Of a DNA stretch of 64,000 nucleotides, positions 33,754 to 44,808 are shown one piece after another. A program made the translations under genes and the position numbers. Source of the DNA: Zizania palustris (Eukaryota > Streptophyta > Magnoliopsida > Poales > Poaceae). Positions within the stretch are counted from its first letter, which is position 1, and every line of letters begins with the position of its first letter. The stretch covers positions 84,066,162 through 84,130,161 of the forward strand of contig JAAALK010000079.1 in the NCBI GenBank assembly GCA_019279435.1, written 5' to 3'. The notes under the pieces are model-generated. The model saw only the letters and a program-made list of their open reading frames with translations. It did not search any database and was not told where the DNA came from.

Positions 33754-34599
33754 CCCCTCTCTCCACCGTAGCAAAGCCACGCCACCAGAGCCCCAATCCA
33801 CGCAAACCCGAGGACCGCAGCCTCTTTTCTTCAGTTTTCCTCTGATTCCACTCCGGCCGACGATCACCGGCGCTCCGAGCCACCGCCGCCCTCGTCATCG
33901 CCTCCGCCGGAACCGTCGTCGCTCACCCTCCCCCAGCCTCACCTTGGTTGGCCGTGAGGGTCCCTGGAACTCTACGCCGCCGTCGGACCCGAAGGTCCTC
34001 ATCGCCTCTCCTCGCCGCCGGCCACCTCTGGTCTCCGTCCGACCCCATCTCCGGTACGGATACACTCCCCTCCCTCTACCCTTTCCGTTTTCGCCGTCGC
34101 CTAGGGCCATGGACCCCCGCCGCCGCCGTTCGCCCTCGCCGTCGCACCACCGGAGTTAGGGACGAAGCCCTCGGCTTCCCCCGTGCCGCGCGCGTGCCGG
34201 ACGGGCTTGGTGCCATGCGATCTGAGATGAACGGCTAAGATTAAAACCCGCTCGGGTTTAATCTGGGCCGTCCACTCGGTCAAAGGGGTACCGACCGCCA
34301 TCGGCCGTTGGATCTCACTTAAACGCCCCGCCTAGCCACTGACCGATGGATCTGGATCCAACGGTCCAGATCCGATCGGCTCACGCGCATAGTGCGCGGG
34401 TCCATGGTGGACCTGGCTCACCGTGGACCCGCAGTTGTTTCTGGTTTTAGATAAAATTCAGAAAATGGTTTAAACTTTAAAAATTCATATCTCGCTCAAA
34501 TTAACTCCAAATTTCACCATTTTAATTCTGGAAAATTTGTCTTTTTATCCTCTACACTTTTACGCAATAAAAACAATATGTTTATTTGGCACATAATGA

Positions 34600-35450
34600 C
34601 CTTATTAAATAATAAAGAAAATTCCCCTTTAGGGTTTAATCAATACTTTAAATAAATAATTCAGAAAGATCCTTGAAAATTTATAAATTAATTCCAGAAG
34701 ATATAATGGCTCCATTTCACTGTTATTAATACAATAAGAATAGAATGACCATTTTGTCCAAGACATTTTATTAATAACATTCCCAAGACCCTTTTTAGGA
34801 TTTAATTAATATTCCATTTAAATAATACAGAAAAACTCTTAGAAATTTATATAATAATTTTAGATGATATATTGACTCCAGTACCCTGTTTATAAGCCAA
34901 TAAAGAGATAATAATTCATTTTTCTCATTTTAATTTATTAAACAGCATTTTCAAAGCCCTTTAAAATAAATGATTAATTCATAAAATGGAAATACAACAC
35001 TTTACAAAAATATCATGAAAAATTATATAATAAATTCAGAGGACTTAATGACTTTATCCTACTGGTTTAATGCAACAAAAATAACATGTTCACTTTGCCC
35101 ACTTTGACCTATTAATTAATATTTCAAAAGCCCTTGTAGGGTAATTCTTATAATAGAAGTTAAACACTTTATAAACATGTCATGACAACTTATATAATAA
35201 CTTCAGAAAACCTAACAACTTGAGTTCACTATTTCTAATACAATAAAAATAGAATATTCATTTTGCCCACTTTGTTCCATTAAATCACATTACAAAAAGC
35301 CGTAAAAGCCCTTTTGGGATATTTAATTAATTCATGTAGTAAAGATCCATACTTTATGAAATAATCTTAAAGCTATATAACAAACTTCAGAAAACTTAAT
35401 AATTTAAAGTCACCATTTTGATAAAAACATCAAGGCTAATTTATACCTTT
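34600..35450 (+). repeat. Degenerate ~170-bp tandem repeats in the TE6 LTR intron
   Basis: The landmark string CCC-TTT(A/T)GGG-like recurs at about 34624, 34789, 34957, 35131 and 35309 (spacings 165, 168, 174, 178). Each is followed by TTAATTAAT-, CTTTATAAA- and TATATAATAA-TTCAGA-like blocks in the same order. The 3' LTR repeats it (41314-42140). TE5 and TE3 LTRs have about one such unit. Confidence 0.65.
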
Positions 35451-35677
35451 TTAATTCATCTCTAAAAAGGGGAAATAAAAACCCTAGGAAAATAAATTAC
35501 ATCAAGTCATAAATTCATAACTCTCATTAGAAATCAACCCTAAATATTTAAGTAACAACTCCCTAAACTTTAAGACTCTATCTCCCTTACTTAGTCCAAC
35601 AACAACTTGTATGCTTGTATGAATGATTTCTTTTGGGTTGTTATTGAAAGTTGTGTTTACTTTTCCGTATCGAGAAG

Positions 35678-36850
35678 ACTACAACGTCGTCGAAGATCCG
35701 GAGTCTTACCCCGAGGTTCCACCTTCACCATTCACAGATCAAGGCAAGTCATCGGCCACCTCTGTGGAAACAGTTGATCATATTTGAGCCCACGTTTTTA
35801 ATAAATTATCGCTATAACCCATAGGTTAATATTGCATTAGTCCAATATCAAGCCTTACACTTATATTTATTAGATCCCCGTCCTTGTGTGCAACCCAAGC
35901 CATGCTTATTGAGCCTTAACTCCTTGTCACTCTACAAATATTATATTAGCTAGTGCCCAATGTACCGGCACGACTGCTATAGGATAAAAAGAATGAGTCG
36001 TAGATAGATGGATTCTGGTATATGAAATACCCCGTTATTCTTGTCTCTGGACTCTGTTGGAGTTGGCTAGGTTATAAGTATGGTGGGTTCCGGGTGCAAG
36101 CTCGGGCATTGGTTTGTCGCACCCGGGGCACTATAAGGACCGGTCTGCGGGATCTGTTGCAAAGCACTTCCGTACCAACCACAAGTCTAATGGGTAAGTC
36201 CTAACTGGAAGTATGGAATACTCCGGCTCGATGCACCATAGAGGAGGGGGCAAGGGGCTAGCCTGCGGGCGACTTGTACCGACGAGGCTCAAGGGGGGGT
36301 ATGGTGGGGTGCCGATGCGTCGGGACACCATATGAAACCCATAAGAGGGTGCTGTTGAGTCGGGGAGGACTATATGGAAGGTTTTGGCACGAGTTCCCGT
36401 GAAATGGGTCATCTCGTTACACTTTGGTGTAGGTGATGAGTGTGTGCCTTGTGGGTACAGTGGTACATCTCTGATCAGAGTAAACTTAATCTTTTCGAAA
36501 AGCCGAGCCCACGGTCAAGGGCGGGTTGTGTGACTACTCGCAGTTAGTTTAATATTGTGTGAATGGTTGAGTTATTCATGGCATGTAAGGACTGTTGTGC
36601 GAGGAGGTGAAACGTACTCCTCGAGTTAGAAGATGATGATGCATACACATGTTTACATTTCAGTATTAATAAATTGCTCACATTTAATTGCTTTACCAAT
36701 TACGCATTTCCGCAAAATTGCCATTATCTCCCTTGTTATTATCTTGCATTATATTTGCATTCGGTGGCTTGCTGAGTACATCTGTACTCACCCCGTTGAC
36801 TTACACCATCAGAGCCTGTCTACTATGAGGAGGAAGAAGGTCTGGAGTAG
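35678..36850 (+). other. LTR mini-gene exons 2-3, TE6 5' LTR
   Basis: Exon 2 is 35678-35743 (66 nt; acceptor AGAAG|ACTACA, donor CAAG|GCAAGT). Exon 3 is 36813-36850 (acceptor ACACCATCAG|AGCCTG, ending GAG-TAG). Joined, they read DYNVVEDPESYPEVPPSPF, TDQ, EPVYYEEEEGLE, stop. The presumed exon 1, open from 33846 to 34053, joins in the same phase. Confidence 0.6.
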
Positions 36851-37064
36851 CGACCCAGTCAAAGCGAGACTGGAAGGAGGCGTCCATCTAGGACCCTTAT
36901 TTTATTAGTTTCTCTTCACCTTTATTCACTTTTGTATTAATGCGGTCTATGAACCGTGAATGATTGCCCGTATTGTACGTGGTTGCATGATGAACGTCTT
37001 GTTTTATTGATTTTCTATGAAATTTCAATAAAGTCCTGATTTATTAAATCGGGGCGCGACAAGA

Positions 37065-37076
37065 TGGTATCAGAGA
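37065..37076 (+). other. TE6 primer binding site
   Basis: TGGTATCAGAGA, one base from the initiator tRNA-Met type TGGTATCAGAGC found in TE5. It begins 4 nt after the LTR end. Confidence 0.85.
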
Positions 37077-37196
37077 CGACTTGACTGTATGAAGCCAAAC
37101 AGACCTGACCCTAGGATTTATATTACCCGTAATTTCTTACAAAATTACCTAACCTCTCATCTTCCGAGATTTTCACAAAAACTCTCTCTTTTGTAG

Positions 37197-38009
37197 ATGC
37201 CGGTCCATACCATGAGCGGGACTCTTCGTGACGAGGCCAGATTCATCCGCGAGCTTCGCGTGCTCGTCGACTTCTTGGGGTTTCCCCTTGAGCCTGCGTA
37301 ACACGGGATCTTTCCCGATGCGAGCGAGAGTTACTGCGAGGTCACGGTTGTTATCCGCCCCTCCGCCACGCAACCACCTTTATACACCCATGGAGTCGGA
37401 GGACCTTCCTTCGTGGTGGCCATCCAGCGAGCCGCTCTTCAGTCCCTCGCCGAGCTTCGACTAGTCTACGACTGCCACCTCCGCGACACCATCTACCGCT
37501 TCATGCCTATGCGCACACCCGGGAGTCACCGCAGCATCTACATCAGCTCCCTCACGCAGAACAACTCCGCCATCGCCCGCACCATGAGACTCCTGGAGGC
37601 CATGGACAACCTCCACACGGAGGCCATCCTCGACGCAGATAGTCAGCATGACACCATCGACTACTACCGCCACTCGTCGGAGAACCTGAACCGCGAGAAT
37701 GCTGAGTTTCATCGACAAGTCCAGCAGAACCCGCAGCTGACTCTCGAGGTAGAAGAGTTGAGGCGTCAGAACGAGCTGCTACGCCAGGGCGCCATGGTCA
37801 ATACTCAGCTCCGCCAGCAACTTAAAGACTTAAAGAAGGATCTCGAGGAGATCGCCCCTCTTCCGCCTCGCCAGCGGAAATCGCTTCGGTTTCCCATAGT
37901 GAAGCCCAAGAGGATTTATCGCAGTGCACCTCCTGCCAGACCCTCCAGTTCCACTACCCCGACCGTCTACATCGAGCCCATGATCGAGTCGTCCCCTGAG
38001 CTACCGTAG
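37197..38009 (+). pseudogene. TE6 ORF0 (one nonsense codon)
   Basis: Same protein as TE5 ORF0: it starts MPVHTMSGTLRDEARFIREL and ends SSPELP. TAA at 37299-37301 replaces the TAC (Tyr) seen in TE5 and leaves only the part from 37413 as a long frame. The ATG follows directly after CTTTTGTAG, a good 3' splice acceptor. The C-terminal half is a predicted coiled coil (LTLEVEELRRQNELLRQGAM) followed by a basic Pro-rich tail. Role unknown. Confidence 0.8.
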
Positions 38010-38887
38010 ACGTAGTTTTTGCGGTTGATTGTTTTCTTTTACTTGTTGTATTGCCACTCATGTCAAATATAAGTCATGAGTGAAGAATTAAATAAAAGAC
38101 AAAAATGTAATCGCAAGAACGATACATTTTGAAATAAAGCTTAATATCATACCTATTAGGTCATAATCCCAATCTAAAGAAGAGAATCTATCTCAAAGTT
38201 TCAACTCTTTATGATTCGTTTGTCGCCGTTATGTGAGATCAACTCCAAGCATGAAGTCAAGACAAGTTGTCAAAAAAGCCCTAGTTTAGCCAAGCCCTAT
38301 CTAGACTTAAAAGCCTCTCTCGTAAAGAAGGGATCCATGGCTGAAGCATAACCATGACTTTCTACTTCTAGCCTTTCCGAATCTCGAGGACGAGATTCTT
38401 GTTGAGGAAGTTAGGATTGTAACACCTTGATTTTTGCAGGCATTAAAATAAAATAAAGTAATAAATTTCAAGAAAGGATTTAGCATAAATCAAGAAAGAG
38501 AAAAGCTAAAATACAGGCCTAAAAATTTCATTTAAAAATAACAATTAGCTAGAGTATTTACCTAAAAATTCTCCTAAGCATTAAAAGGCGTTCCAAAAAT
38601 TTTCTGGAATTTTTGGTACCAAGGAATTCAATAAAATATAATCAACATTACTTCATCTTAAACCTCTAACACTAATGGATAAAATATATTACAACATGAA
38701 TGTTGAGTGAATAAATACATGATAAATCATTTATATTAAAAATAATATAAGGTATGAGTGTGAAAGTTAATAAGGGACTAAAAGAAAATATGTAAGCATC
38801 TAGGACAAACTATTCATCTTGGCCAATAAAATCAGTAACAATTTCCCCTTAATGATGGCACCTTCTTTTTGAACCCTTCAACTTCAG
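38006..38887 (+). other. Predicted intron between TE6 ORF0 and gag
   Basis: GT of the ORF0 stop context (CTACC|GTAGACG) to CAACTTCAG|GATGACC. Removal would join CTA-CC to G-ATG in frame, fusing ORF0 to Gag, as in TE5. Contains the foreign PPT-LTR fragment. Confidence 0.4.
38387..38880 (+). repeat. Embedded PPT and LTR start of a diverged relative
   Basis: CGAATCTCGAGGACGAGATT (shared with the true pre-PPT of TE5 and TE6) is followed by CTTGTTGAGGAAGTTAGGAT and TGTAACACC, the start of an LTR. About 450 bp of AT-rich sequence follows that resembles LTR starts (CCTAAAAATTTCA near 38518). It lies between ORF0 and gag, where TE5 has only 176 bp. No gene is seen. Confidence 0.65.
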
Positions 38888-38888
38888 G

Positions 38889-39575
38889 ATGACCAATGAC
38901 CAAGGATCAGAAGTCCCACGCGACGGAAACACCTCAGGCAACCTGCCTCAGTGGGGTGCAGCTGGACCTCAGCAGACCCCTGTTGTCTATCATCCCACAC
39001 TTGCGGAGGTGATGACAAAACAGAACCAACTGATCGCCACGCTGCTTACCCAGATGCAACAACAACAAAAGCAGATGCAAGAGCAGCAGGCACAGTTGTT
39101 CCGTCTCCAACAACACCAACACGAGCTCTCCCTTCAGCTGATCTACGGGGACTTCGCCAACTTTCAAAGATTGGTGAACAAAGCAATTATACCTGAAACC
39201 AGAGTGATTCCACCTCAAGCCCCAACCTCTGCCAAGCCACGAACCACCCTCGGAGGGCCAAGCACAGACATCCCACCCCAAGCACCGCCAGCCAGAAAGA
39301 TACCAGCGCAAGCTACCGGATACAAGAGGGATAGGAACGGCAAGCCGATTGTGTGCTTCAGCTGTCGCCAAGAAGGCCACTACGCCTGCAAGTGCCCCTA
39401 CCCCAAGCGGGTGCCATCCTCCATTCCAAACCCAGAGGGACATACCCTGGTTCACCACCAAGGGAACCCAGATACAACCAAAAACACTCCCAATTTGATC
39501 TCAACCAACCCAGATCCGGAAGTCGCTTTGCCTATTTCTGATGTATCACCATCCCCTAATCCGGAACACCAGTAG
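38889..39575 (+). CDS. gag: TE6 mini-Gag
   Basis: Intact 228-codon frame. The N-terminus is homologous to TE5 Gag (GNLPQWGAAGPQQTPVVYHP, then TLAEVMTKQNQLIATLLTQM) with a Gln-rich coiled coil (about residues 55-80). The frame then jumps to the end of the capsid (ELSLQLIYGDFANFQRLVNK) and, after a Pro-rich spacer, to the zinc knuckle CFSCRQEGHYACKC (C-x2-C-x4-H-x4-C). Relative to TE5 about 155 capsid codons are deleted without loss of frame. The tail after the knuckle is unique and no protease or pol follows. It could bind RNA and co-assemble with full Gag, which is an inference. The acceptor-like CTTCAG|G immediately precedes the ATG. Confidence 0.82.
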   Translation: MTNDQGSEVPRDGNTSGNLPQWGAAGPQQTPVVYHPTLAEVMTKQNQLIATLLTQMQQQQKQMQEQQAQLFRLQQHQHELSLQLIYGDFANFQRLVNKAIIPETRVIPPQAPTSAKPRTTLGGPSTDIPPQAPPARKIPAQATGYKRDRNGKPIVCFSCRQEGHYACKCPYPKRVPSSIPNPEGHTLVHHQGNPDTTKNTPNLISTNPDPEVALPISDVSPSPNPEHQ

Positions 39576-39634
39576 AACTTAGTCCCTTAGTTTTCCCGAG
39601 GAACGTTTCGAATCTCGAGGACGAGATTCTCTGT

Positions 39635-39648
39635 AAGGGGGATAGGAT
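39635..39648 (+). other. TE6 polypurine tract
   Basis: AAGGGGGATAGGAT directly before the 3' LTR, identical to that of TE5. Confidence 0.9.
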
Positions 39649-42600
39649 TGTAACAGCCCCAAAATTAAAAGGGAATAAAATAAAGGAAAAATAATATTCA
39701 ATAAATTTCTGAATATTGTTATTAAGGAAAATCCTAAAAGAGCCATATTAAAGCCAAATAGAGGTAAAAATTCAAAATTTGGACTTGAAAATTTTATGGG
39801 ATAAACTAGAGACCAAGAAATATTTTTGAGAATTTTTACAAAATTTTAGCAACAGTGCTTCAAGCCTTAATCAAATAATTGATATTCTGGAATTATTTTA
39901 ATTGAAAAATGAATTTTAAATCTTGATGGGCCGAAACCCTGAATTCTCCTCCAATGGCCTTTCGGCCCAGCCCAGTCCCGCCCCTCTCGCTGACAGGCGG
40001 GGCCAGCCTGTCGGCGCCAACCCCCTCTCTCTCCTCTCCCGCACCTCGGCCGGCCCCACCTGGCAGCCACCGCGCGCCCCCTCTCTTCCGCTGCCACGCC
40101 GGGCCCACATGTCGGCTCTCTCGCACCCACGCCCACCCGCTGACGGGTGGTCCCCACCTGTCAGGACCTTCTTCTTCCTCGGAAGGGGATCTCTCCCCTT
40201 CCATTTTTAGCCGGTGCCTCTCTCCCCTTCCATTTTTAGCCGCCGGCCGCATGGATTCACCAAATTAACGCCCAAATCCTTCTTTCCTTAATCCGGTGAT
40301 CATTTCCCCTCAGTTCCCCGATGAGATCGTGCCCCAAATCGTCGTCGGCATGCGCATGGAAGTTGGCCGGAGCAATTTTAGGGATTTCCCGTCGGATTCC
40401 CTCTTTCGGCCTTCATATTTTCACCACCGGCGAGCCCTTTATAACCCCCTCTCTCCACCGTAGCAAAGCCACGCCACCAGAGCCCCAATCCACGCAAACC
40501 CGAGGGCCGCAGCCTCTTTTCTTCAGTTTTCCTCTGATTCCACTCCGGCCGACGATCACCGGCGCTCCGGGCCACCGCCGCCCTCGTCATCGCCTCCGTC
40601 GGAACCGTCGTCGCTCACCCTCCCCCGGCCTCACCTTGGTTGGCCGTGAGGGTCCCTGGAACTCAACGCCGCCGTCGGACCCGAAGGTCCTCATCGCCTC
40701 TCCTCGCCACCGACCACCTTCGGTCTCCGTCCGACCCCATCTCCGGTACGGATACACTCCCCTCCCTCTACCCTTTCCGTTTTCGCCGTCGCCTAGGGCC
40801 ATGGACCCCCGCCGCCGCCGTTCGCCCTCGCCGTCGCACCACCGGAGTTAGGGATGAAGCCCTCGGCTTCCCCCGTGCCGCGCGCGTGCCGGACGGGCTT
40901 GGTGCCATGCGATCTGAGATGAACGGCTAAGATTAAAACCCGCTCGGGTTTAATCTGGGCTGTCCACTCGGTCAAAGGGGTACCGACCGCCATCGACCGT
41001 TGGATCTAACTTAAACGCCCCGCCCAGCCACTGACCGATGGATCAGGATCCAACGGTCCAGATCCGATCGGCTCACGCGCATAGTGCGCGGGTCCATGGT
41101 GGACCTGGCTCACCGTGGACCCGCAGCTGTTTCTGGTTTTAGATAAAATTCAGAAAATGGTTTAAACTTTAAAAATTCATATCTCGCTCAAATTAACTCC
41201 AAATTTCACCATTTTAATTCTGGAAAATTTGTCTTTTTATCCTCTACACTTTTACGCAATAAAAACAATATGTTTATTTGGCACATAATGACCTTATTAA
41301 ATAATAAAGAAAATTCCCCTTTAGGGTTTAATCAATACTTTAAATAAATAATTCAGAAAGATCCTTGAAAATTTATAAATTAATTCCAGAAGATATAATG
41401 GCTCCATTTCACTGTTATTAATACAATAAGAATAGAATGACCATTTTGTCCAAGACATTTTATTAATAACATTCCCAAGACCCTTTTTAGGATTTAATTA
41501 ATATTCCATTTAAATAATACAGAAAAACTCTTAGAAATTTATATAATAATTTTAGATGATATATTGACTCCAGTACCCTGTTTATAAGCCAATAAAAAGA
41601 TAATAATTCATTTTTCTCATTTTAATTTATTAAACAGCATTTTCAAAGCCCTTTAAAATAAATGATTAATTCATAAAATGGAAATACAACACTTTACAAA
41701 AATATCATGAAAAATTATATAATAAATTCAGAGGACTTAATGACTTTATCCTACTGGTTTAATGCAACAAAATAACATGTTCACTTTGCCCACTTTGACC
41801 TATTAATTAATATTTCAAAAGCCCTTGTAGGGTAATTCTTATAATAGAAGTTAAACACTTTATAAACATGTCATGACAACTTATATAATAACTTTAGAAA
41901 ACCTAACAACTTGAGTTCACTATTTCTAATACAATAAAAATAGAATATTCATTTTGCCCACTTTGTTCCATTAAATCACATTACAAAAAGCCGTAAAAGC
42001 CCTTTTGGGATATTTAATTAATTCATGTAGTAAAGATCCATACTTTATGAAATAATCTTAAAGCTATATAACAAACTTCAGAAAACTTAATAATTTAAAG
42101 TCACCATTTTGATAAAAACATCAAGGCTAATTTATACCTTTTTAATTCATCTCTAAAAAGGGGAAATAAAAACCCTAGGAAAATAAATACATCAAGTCAT
42201 AAATTCATAACTCTCATTAGAAATCAACCCTAAATATTTAAGTAACAACTCCCTAAACTTTAAGACTCTATCTCCCTTACTTAGTCCAACAACAACTTGT
42301 ATGCTTGTATGAATGATTTCTTTTGGGTTGTTATTGAAAGTTGTGTTTACTTTTCCGTATCGAGAAGACTACAACGTCGTCGAAGATCCGGAGTCTTACC
42401 CCGAGGTTCCACCTTCACCATTCACAGATCAAGGCAAGTCATCGGCCACCTCTGTGGAAACAGTTGATCATATTTGAGCCCACGTTTTTAATAAATTATC
42501 GCTATAACCCATAGGTTAATATTGCATTAGTCCAATATCAAGCCTTACACTTATATTTATTAGATCCCCGTCCTTGTGTGCAACCCAAGCCATGCTTATT

Positions 42601-43751
42601 GAGCCTTAACTCCTTGTCACTCTACAAATATTATATTAGCTAGTGCCCAATGTACCGGCACGACTGCTATAGGATAAAAAGAATGAGTCGTAGATAGATG
42701 GATTCTGGTATATGAAATACCCCGTTATTCTTGTCTCTGGACTCTGTTGGAGTTGGCTAGGTTATAAGTATGGTGGGTTCCGGGTGCAAGCTCGGGCATT
42801 GGTTTGTCGCACCCGGGGCACTATAAGGACCGGTCTGCGGGATCTGTTGCAAAGCACTTCCGTACCAACCACAAGTCTAATGGGTAAGTCCTAACTGGAA
42901 GTATGGAATACTCCGGCTCGATGCACCATAGAGGAGGGGGCAAGGGGCTAGCCTGCGGGCGACTTGTACCGACGAGGCTCAAGGGGGGGTATGGTGGGGT
43001 GCCGATGCGTCGGGACACCATATGAAACCCATAAGAGGGTGCTGTTTTGTCGGGGAGGACTATATGGAAGGTTTTGGCACGAGTTCCCGTGAAATGGGTC
43101 ATCTCGTTACACTTCGGTGTAGGTGATGAGTGCGTGCCTTGTGGGTACAGTGGTACATCTCTGATCAGAGTAAACTTAATCTTTTCGAAAAGCCGAGCCC
43201 AGGGTCAAGGGCGGGTTGTGTGACTACTCGCAGTTAGTTTAATATTGTGTGAATGGTTGAGTTATTCATGGCATGTAAGGACTGTTGTGCGAGGAGGTGA
43301 AACGTACTCCTCGAGTTAGAAGATGATGATGCATACACATGTTTACATTTCAGTATTAATAAATTGCTCACATTTAATTGCTTTACCAATTACGCATTTC
43401 CGCAAAATTGCCATTATCTCCCTTGTTATTATCTTGCATTATATTTGCATTCGGTGGCTTGCTGAGTACATCTGTACTCACCCCATTGACTTACACCATC
43501 AGAGCCTGTCTACTATGAGGGGGAAGAAGGTCTGGAGTAGCGACCCAGTCAAGGCGAGACTGGAAGGAGGCGTCCATCTAGGACCCTTATTTTATTAGTT
43601 TCTCTTCACCTTTATTCACTTTTGTATTAATGCGGTCTACGAACCGTGAATGATTGCCCGTATTGTACGTGGTCGCATGATGAACGTCTTGTTTTATTGA
43701 TTTTCTATGAAATTTCAATAAAGTCCTGATTTATTAAATCGGGGCGCGACA
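39649..43751 (+). repeat. TE6 3' LTR
   Basis: 4,103 bp, same length and organisation as the 5' LTR. Ten substitutions are visible in the last 760 bp. Small compensating indels (for example in the A-runs near 41770 and 42185) leave the total equal. Confidence 0.95.
42368..43540 (+). other. LTR mini-gene exons 2-3, TE6 3' LTR
   Basis: Exon 2 is 42368-42433 and exon 3 is 43503-43540. Identical to the 5' LTR copy except one codon in exon 3 (GGG for GAG: YYEGEEGLE). Confidence 0.6.
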
Positions 43752-44671
43752 CTGCGGGATCTGTTGCAAAGCACTTCCGTACCAACCACAAGTCTAATGG
43801 GTAAGTCCTAACTGGAAGTATGGAATACTCCGGCTCGATGCACCATAGAGGAGGGGGGCAAGGGGCTAGCCTGCGAGCGACTTGTACCGACGAGGCTCAA
43901 GGGGGGGTATGGTGGGGCTCCGATGCGTCGGGACACCATATGAAACCCATAAGAGGGTGCTATTGGGTCAGGGAGGACTATATGGAAGGTTTTGGCACGA
44001 GTTCCCGTGAAATGGGTCATCTCGTTACACTTTGGTGTAAGTGATGAGTGCGTGCCTTGTGGGTACAGTGGTACATCTTTGATCAGAGTTATTAAATCTT
44101 TTAGAAAAGCCGAGCCCACGGTCAAGGGCGGGTTGTGTGACTACTCGCAGTTAGTTTACAATTGTTTGAATGGTCGAGTTATTCATGGCATGTAAGGACT
44201 GTTGAGCGAGGTGGGGCTGACTGTACCCCTCGAGTTAGAAGATGATGATGCATACACATGTTTATGTTTCAGTACTAATAAATTGTTCACATTAAATTGC
44301 TTTACAAATTACTCGCTTCCGCAAAACTAGCCACTATCTCCCTTGTTATTATCTTGCATTATATTTGCATTCGGTGGCTTGCTGAGTACATCTGTACTCA
44401 CTCCATTGACTTACACCATCAGAGCCCGTCTACTACGAGGATGATGAAGGTCTGGAGTAGCGACCCAGTCAAGGCGATACTGGGAGGAGGCGTTCATCTA
44501 GGACCCTTATTTTATTAGTTTCTCTTCACCTTTATTCACTTTTGTATTAATGCGGTCTACGAACCGTGAATGATTGCCCGTATTATACGTGGTCGCATGA
44601 TGAACGTCTTATTTTATTGGTTTTCTATGGAATTTCAATAAAGTCCTGATTTATTAAATCGGGGCGCGACA
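43752..44671 (+). repeat. TE5 5' LTR, second part
   Basis: Resumes with the duplicated CTGCG after TE6 and ends GGGGCGCGACA at 44671. Holds exon 3 of the LTR mini-gene and AATAAAG near 44638. Matches 52662-53578 of the 3' LTR. Confidence 0.95.
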
Positions 44672-44674
44672 AGA

Positions 44675-44686
44675 TGGTATCAGAGC
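44675..44686 (+). other. TE5 primer binding site
   Basis: TGGTATCAGAGC, the standard plant initiator tRNA-Met primer site, 3 nt after the LTR. Confidence 0.92.
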
Positions 44687-44808
44687 TGACTTGACTGTAG
44701 GAAGCCAAACAGACCTGACCTTAGGACTTATACTTACTATATTTTCTTACAAACACTACTTATCCTCTCATCTTCTGAGATTTTCACAAAACTTTCTCTC
44801 TTTTGTAG

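Larger units (their letters stand above)
32959..37061 (+). repeat. TE6 5' LTR
   Basis: TGTAACAGCCCC ... GGGGCGCGACA, 4,103 bp. U3 has CTGACAGGTGG/CCACCTGTCAG (33448-33474), and the TATA-like TTTATAA is near 33746. The GC-rich leader ends at a donor-like CTCCG|GTACGG (34053). Intron 1 (34054-35677) is AT-rich and contains five degenerate units of 165-178 bp. Exons 2 and 3 of the LTR mini-gene follow. An AATAAAG sits about 30 bp from the end (near 37028). Confidence 0.95.
32959..43751 (+). mobile_element. TE6: gag-only, non-autonomous Tekay-derived element
   Basis: 10.8-kb element inserted in the TE5 5' LTR with the perfect TSD CTGCG (32954-32958 and 43752-43756). Both LTRs are 4,103 bp and differ by about 1.3 percent in the 760 bp I compared. 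The internal part is only 2.6 kb: PBS, a nonsense-mutated ORF0, a fragment of a foreign PPT and LTR start, a 228-codon mini-Gag and a PPT. Protease, RT, RNase H and integrase are absent. Movement must have relied on enzymes from another copy, which fits the TR-GAG or LARD class of plant elements. Confidence 0.95.
32486..44460 (+). other. LTR mini-gene exons 2-3, TE5 5' LTR (split by TE6)
   Basis: Exon 2 is 32486-32551 (acceptor AGAAG|ACTACG, donor CAAG|GCAAGT). Exon 3 is 44423-44460 (acceptor ACACCATCAG|AGCCC, ending GAG-TAG). Joined, they read DYEFIEEQEFYPEVPPSPF, ADQ, EPVYYEDDEGLE, stop. Exon 1 may end at 31641 (GCTGAAG|GTATC); its frame is open and joins in phase (…FAAE-DYEF) but has no ATG. 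TE6 now lies in the second intron. Confidence 0.62.

Noticed and set aside
36022..36204. Identical 60-codon ORF repeated at 36022, 42712 and 52538
   Set aside because: It is repeated because the LTRs are repeated. It lies in the predicted intron, is not conserved as protein in TE3, and has no recognisable domain.
36633..36908. 91-codon hydrophobic ORF (also 43323; shorter at 44297 and 53204)
   Set aside because: It overlaps exon 3 of the LTR mini-gene in another frame. The hydrophobic part comes from AT-rich intron sequence and varies between copies with indels.
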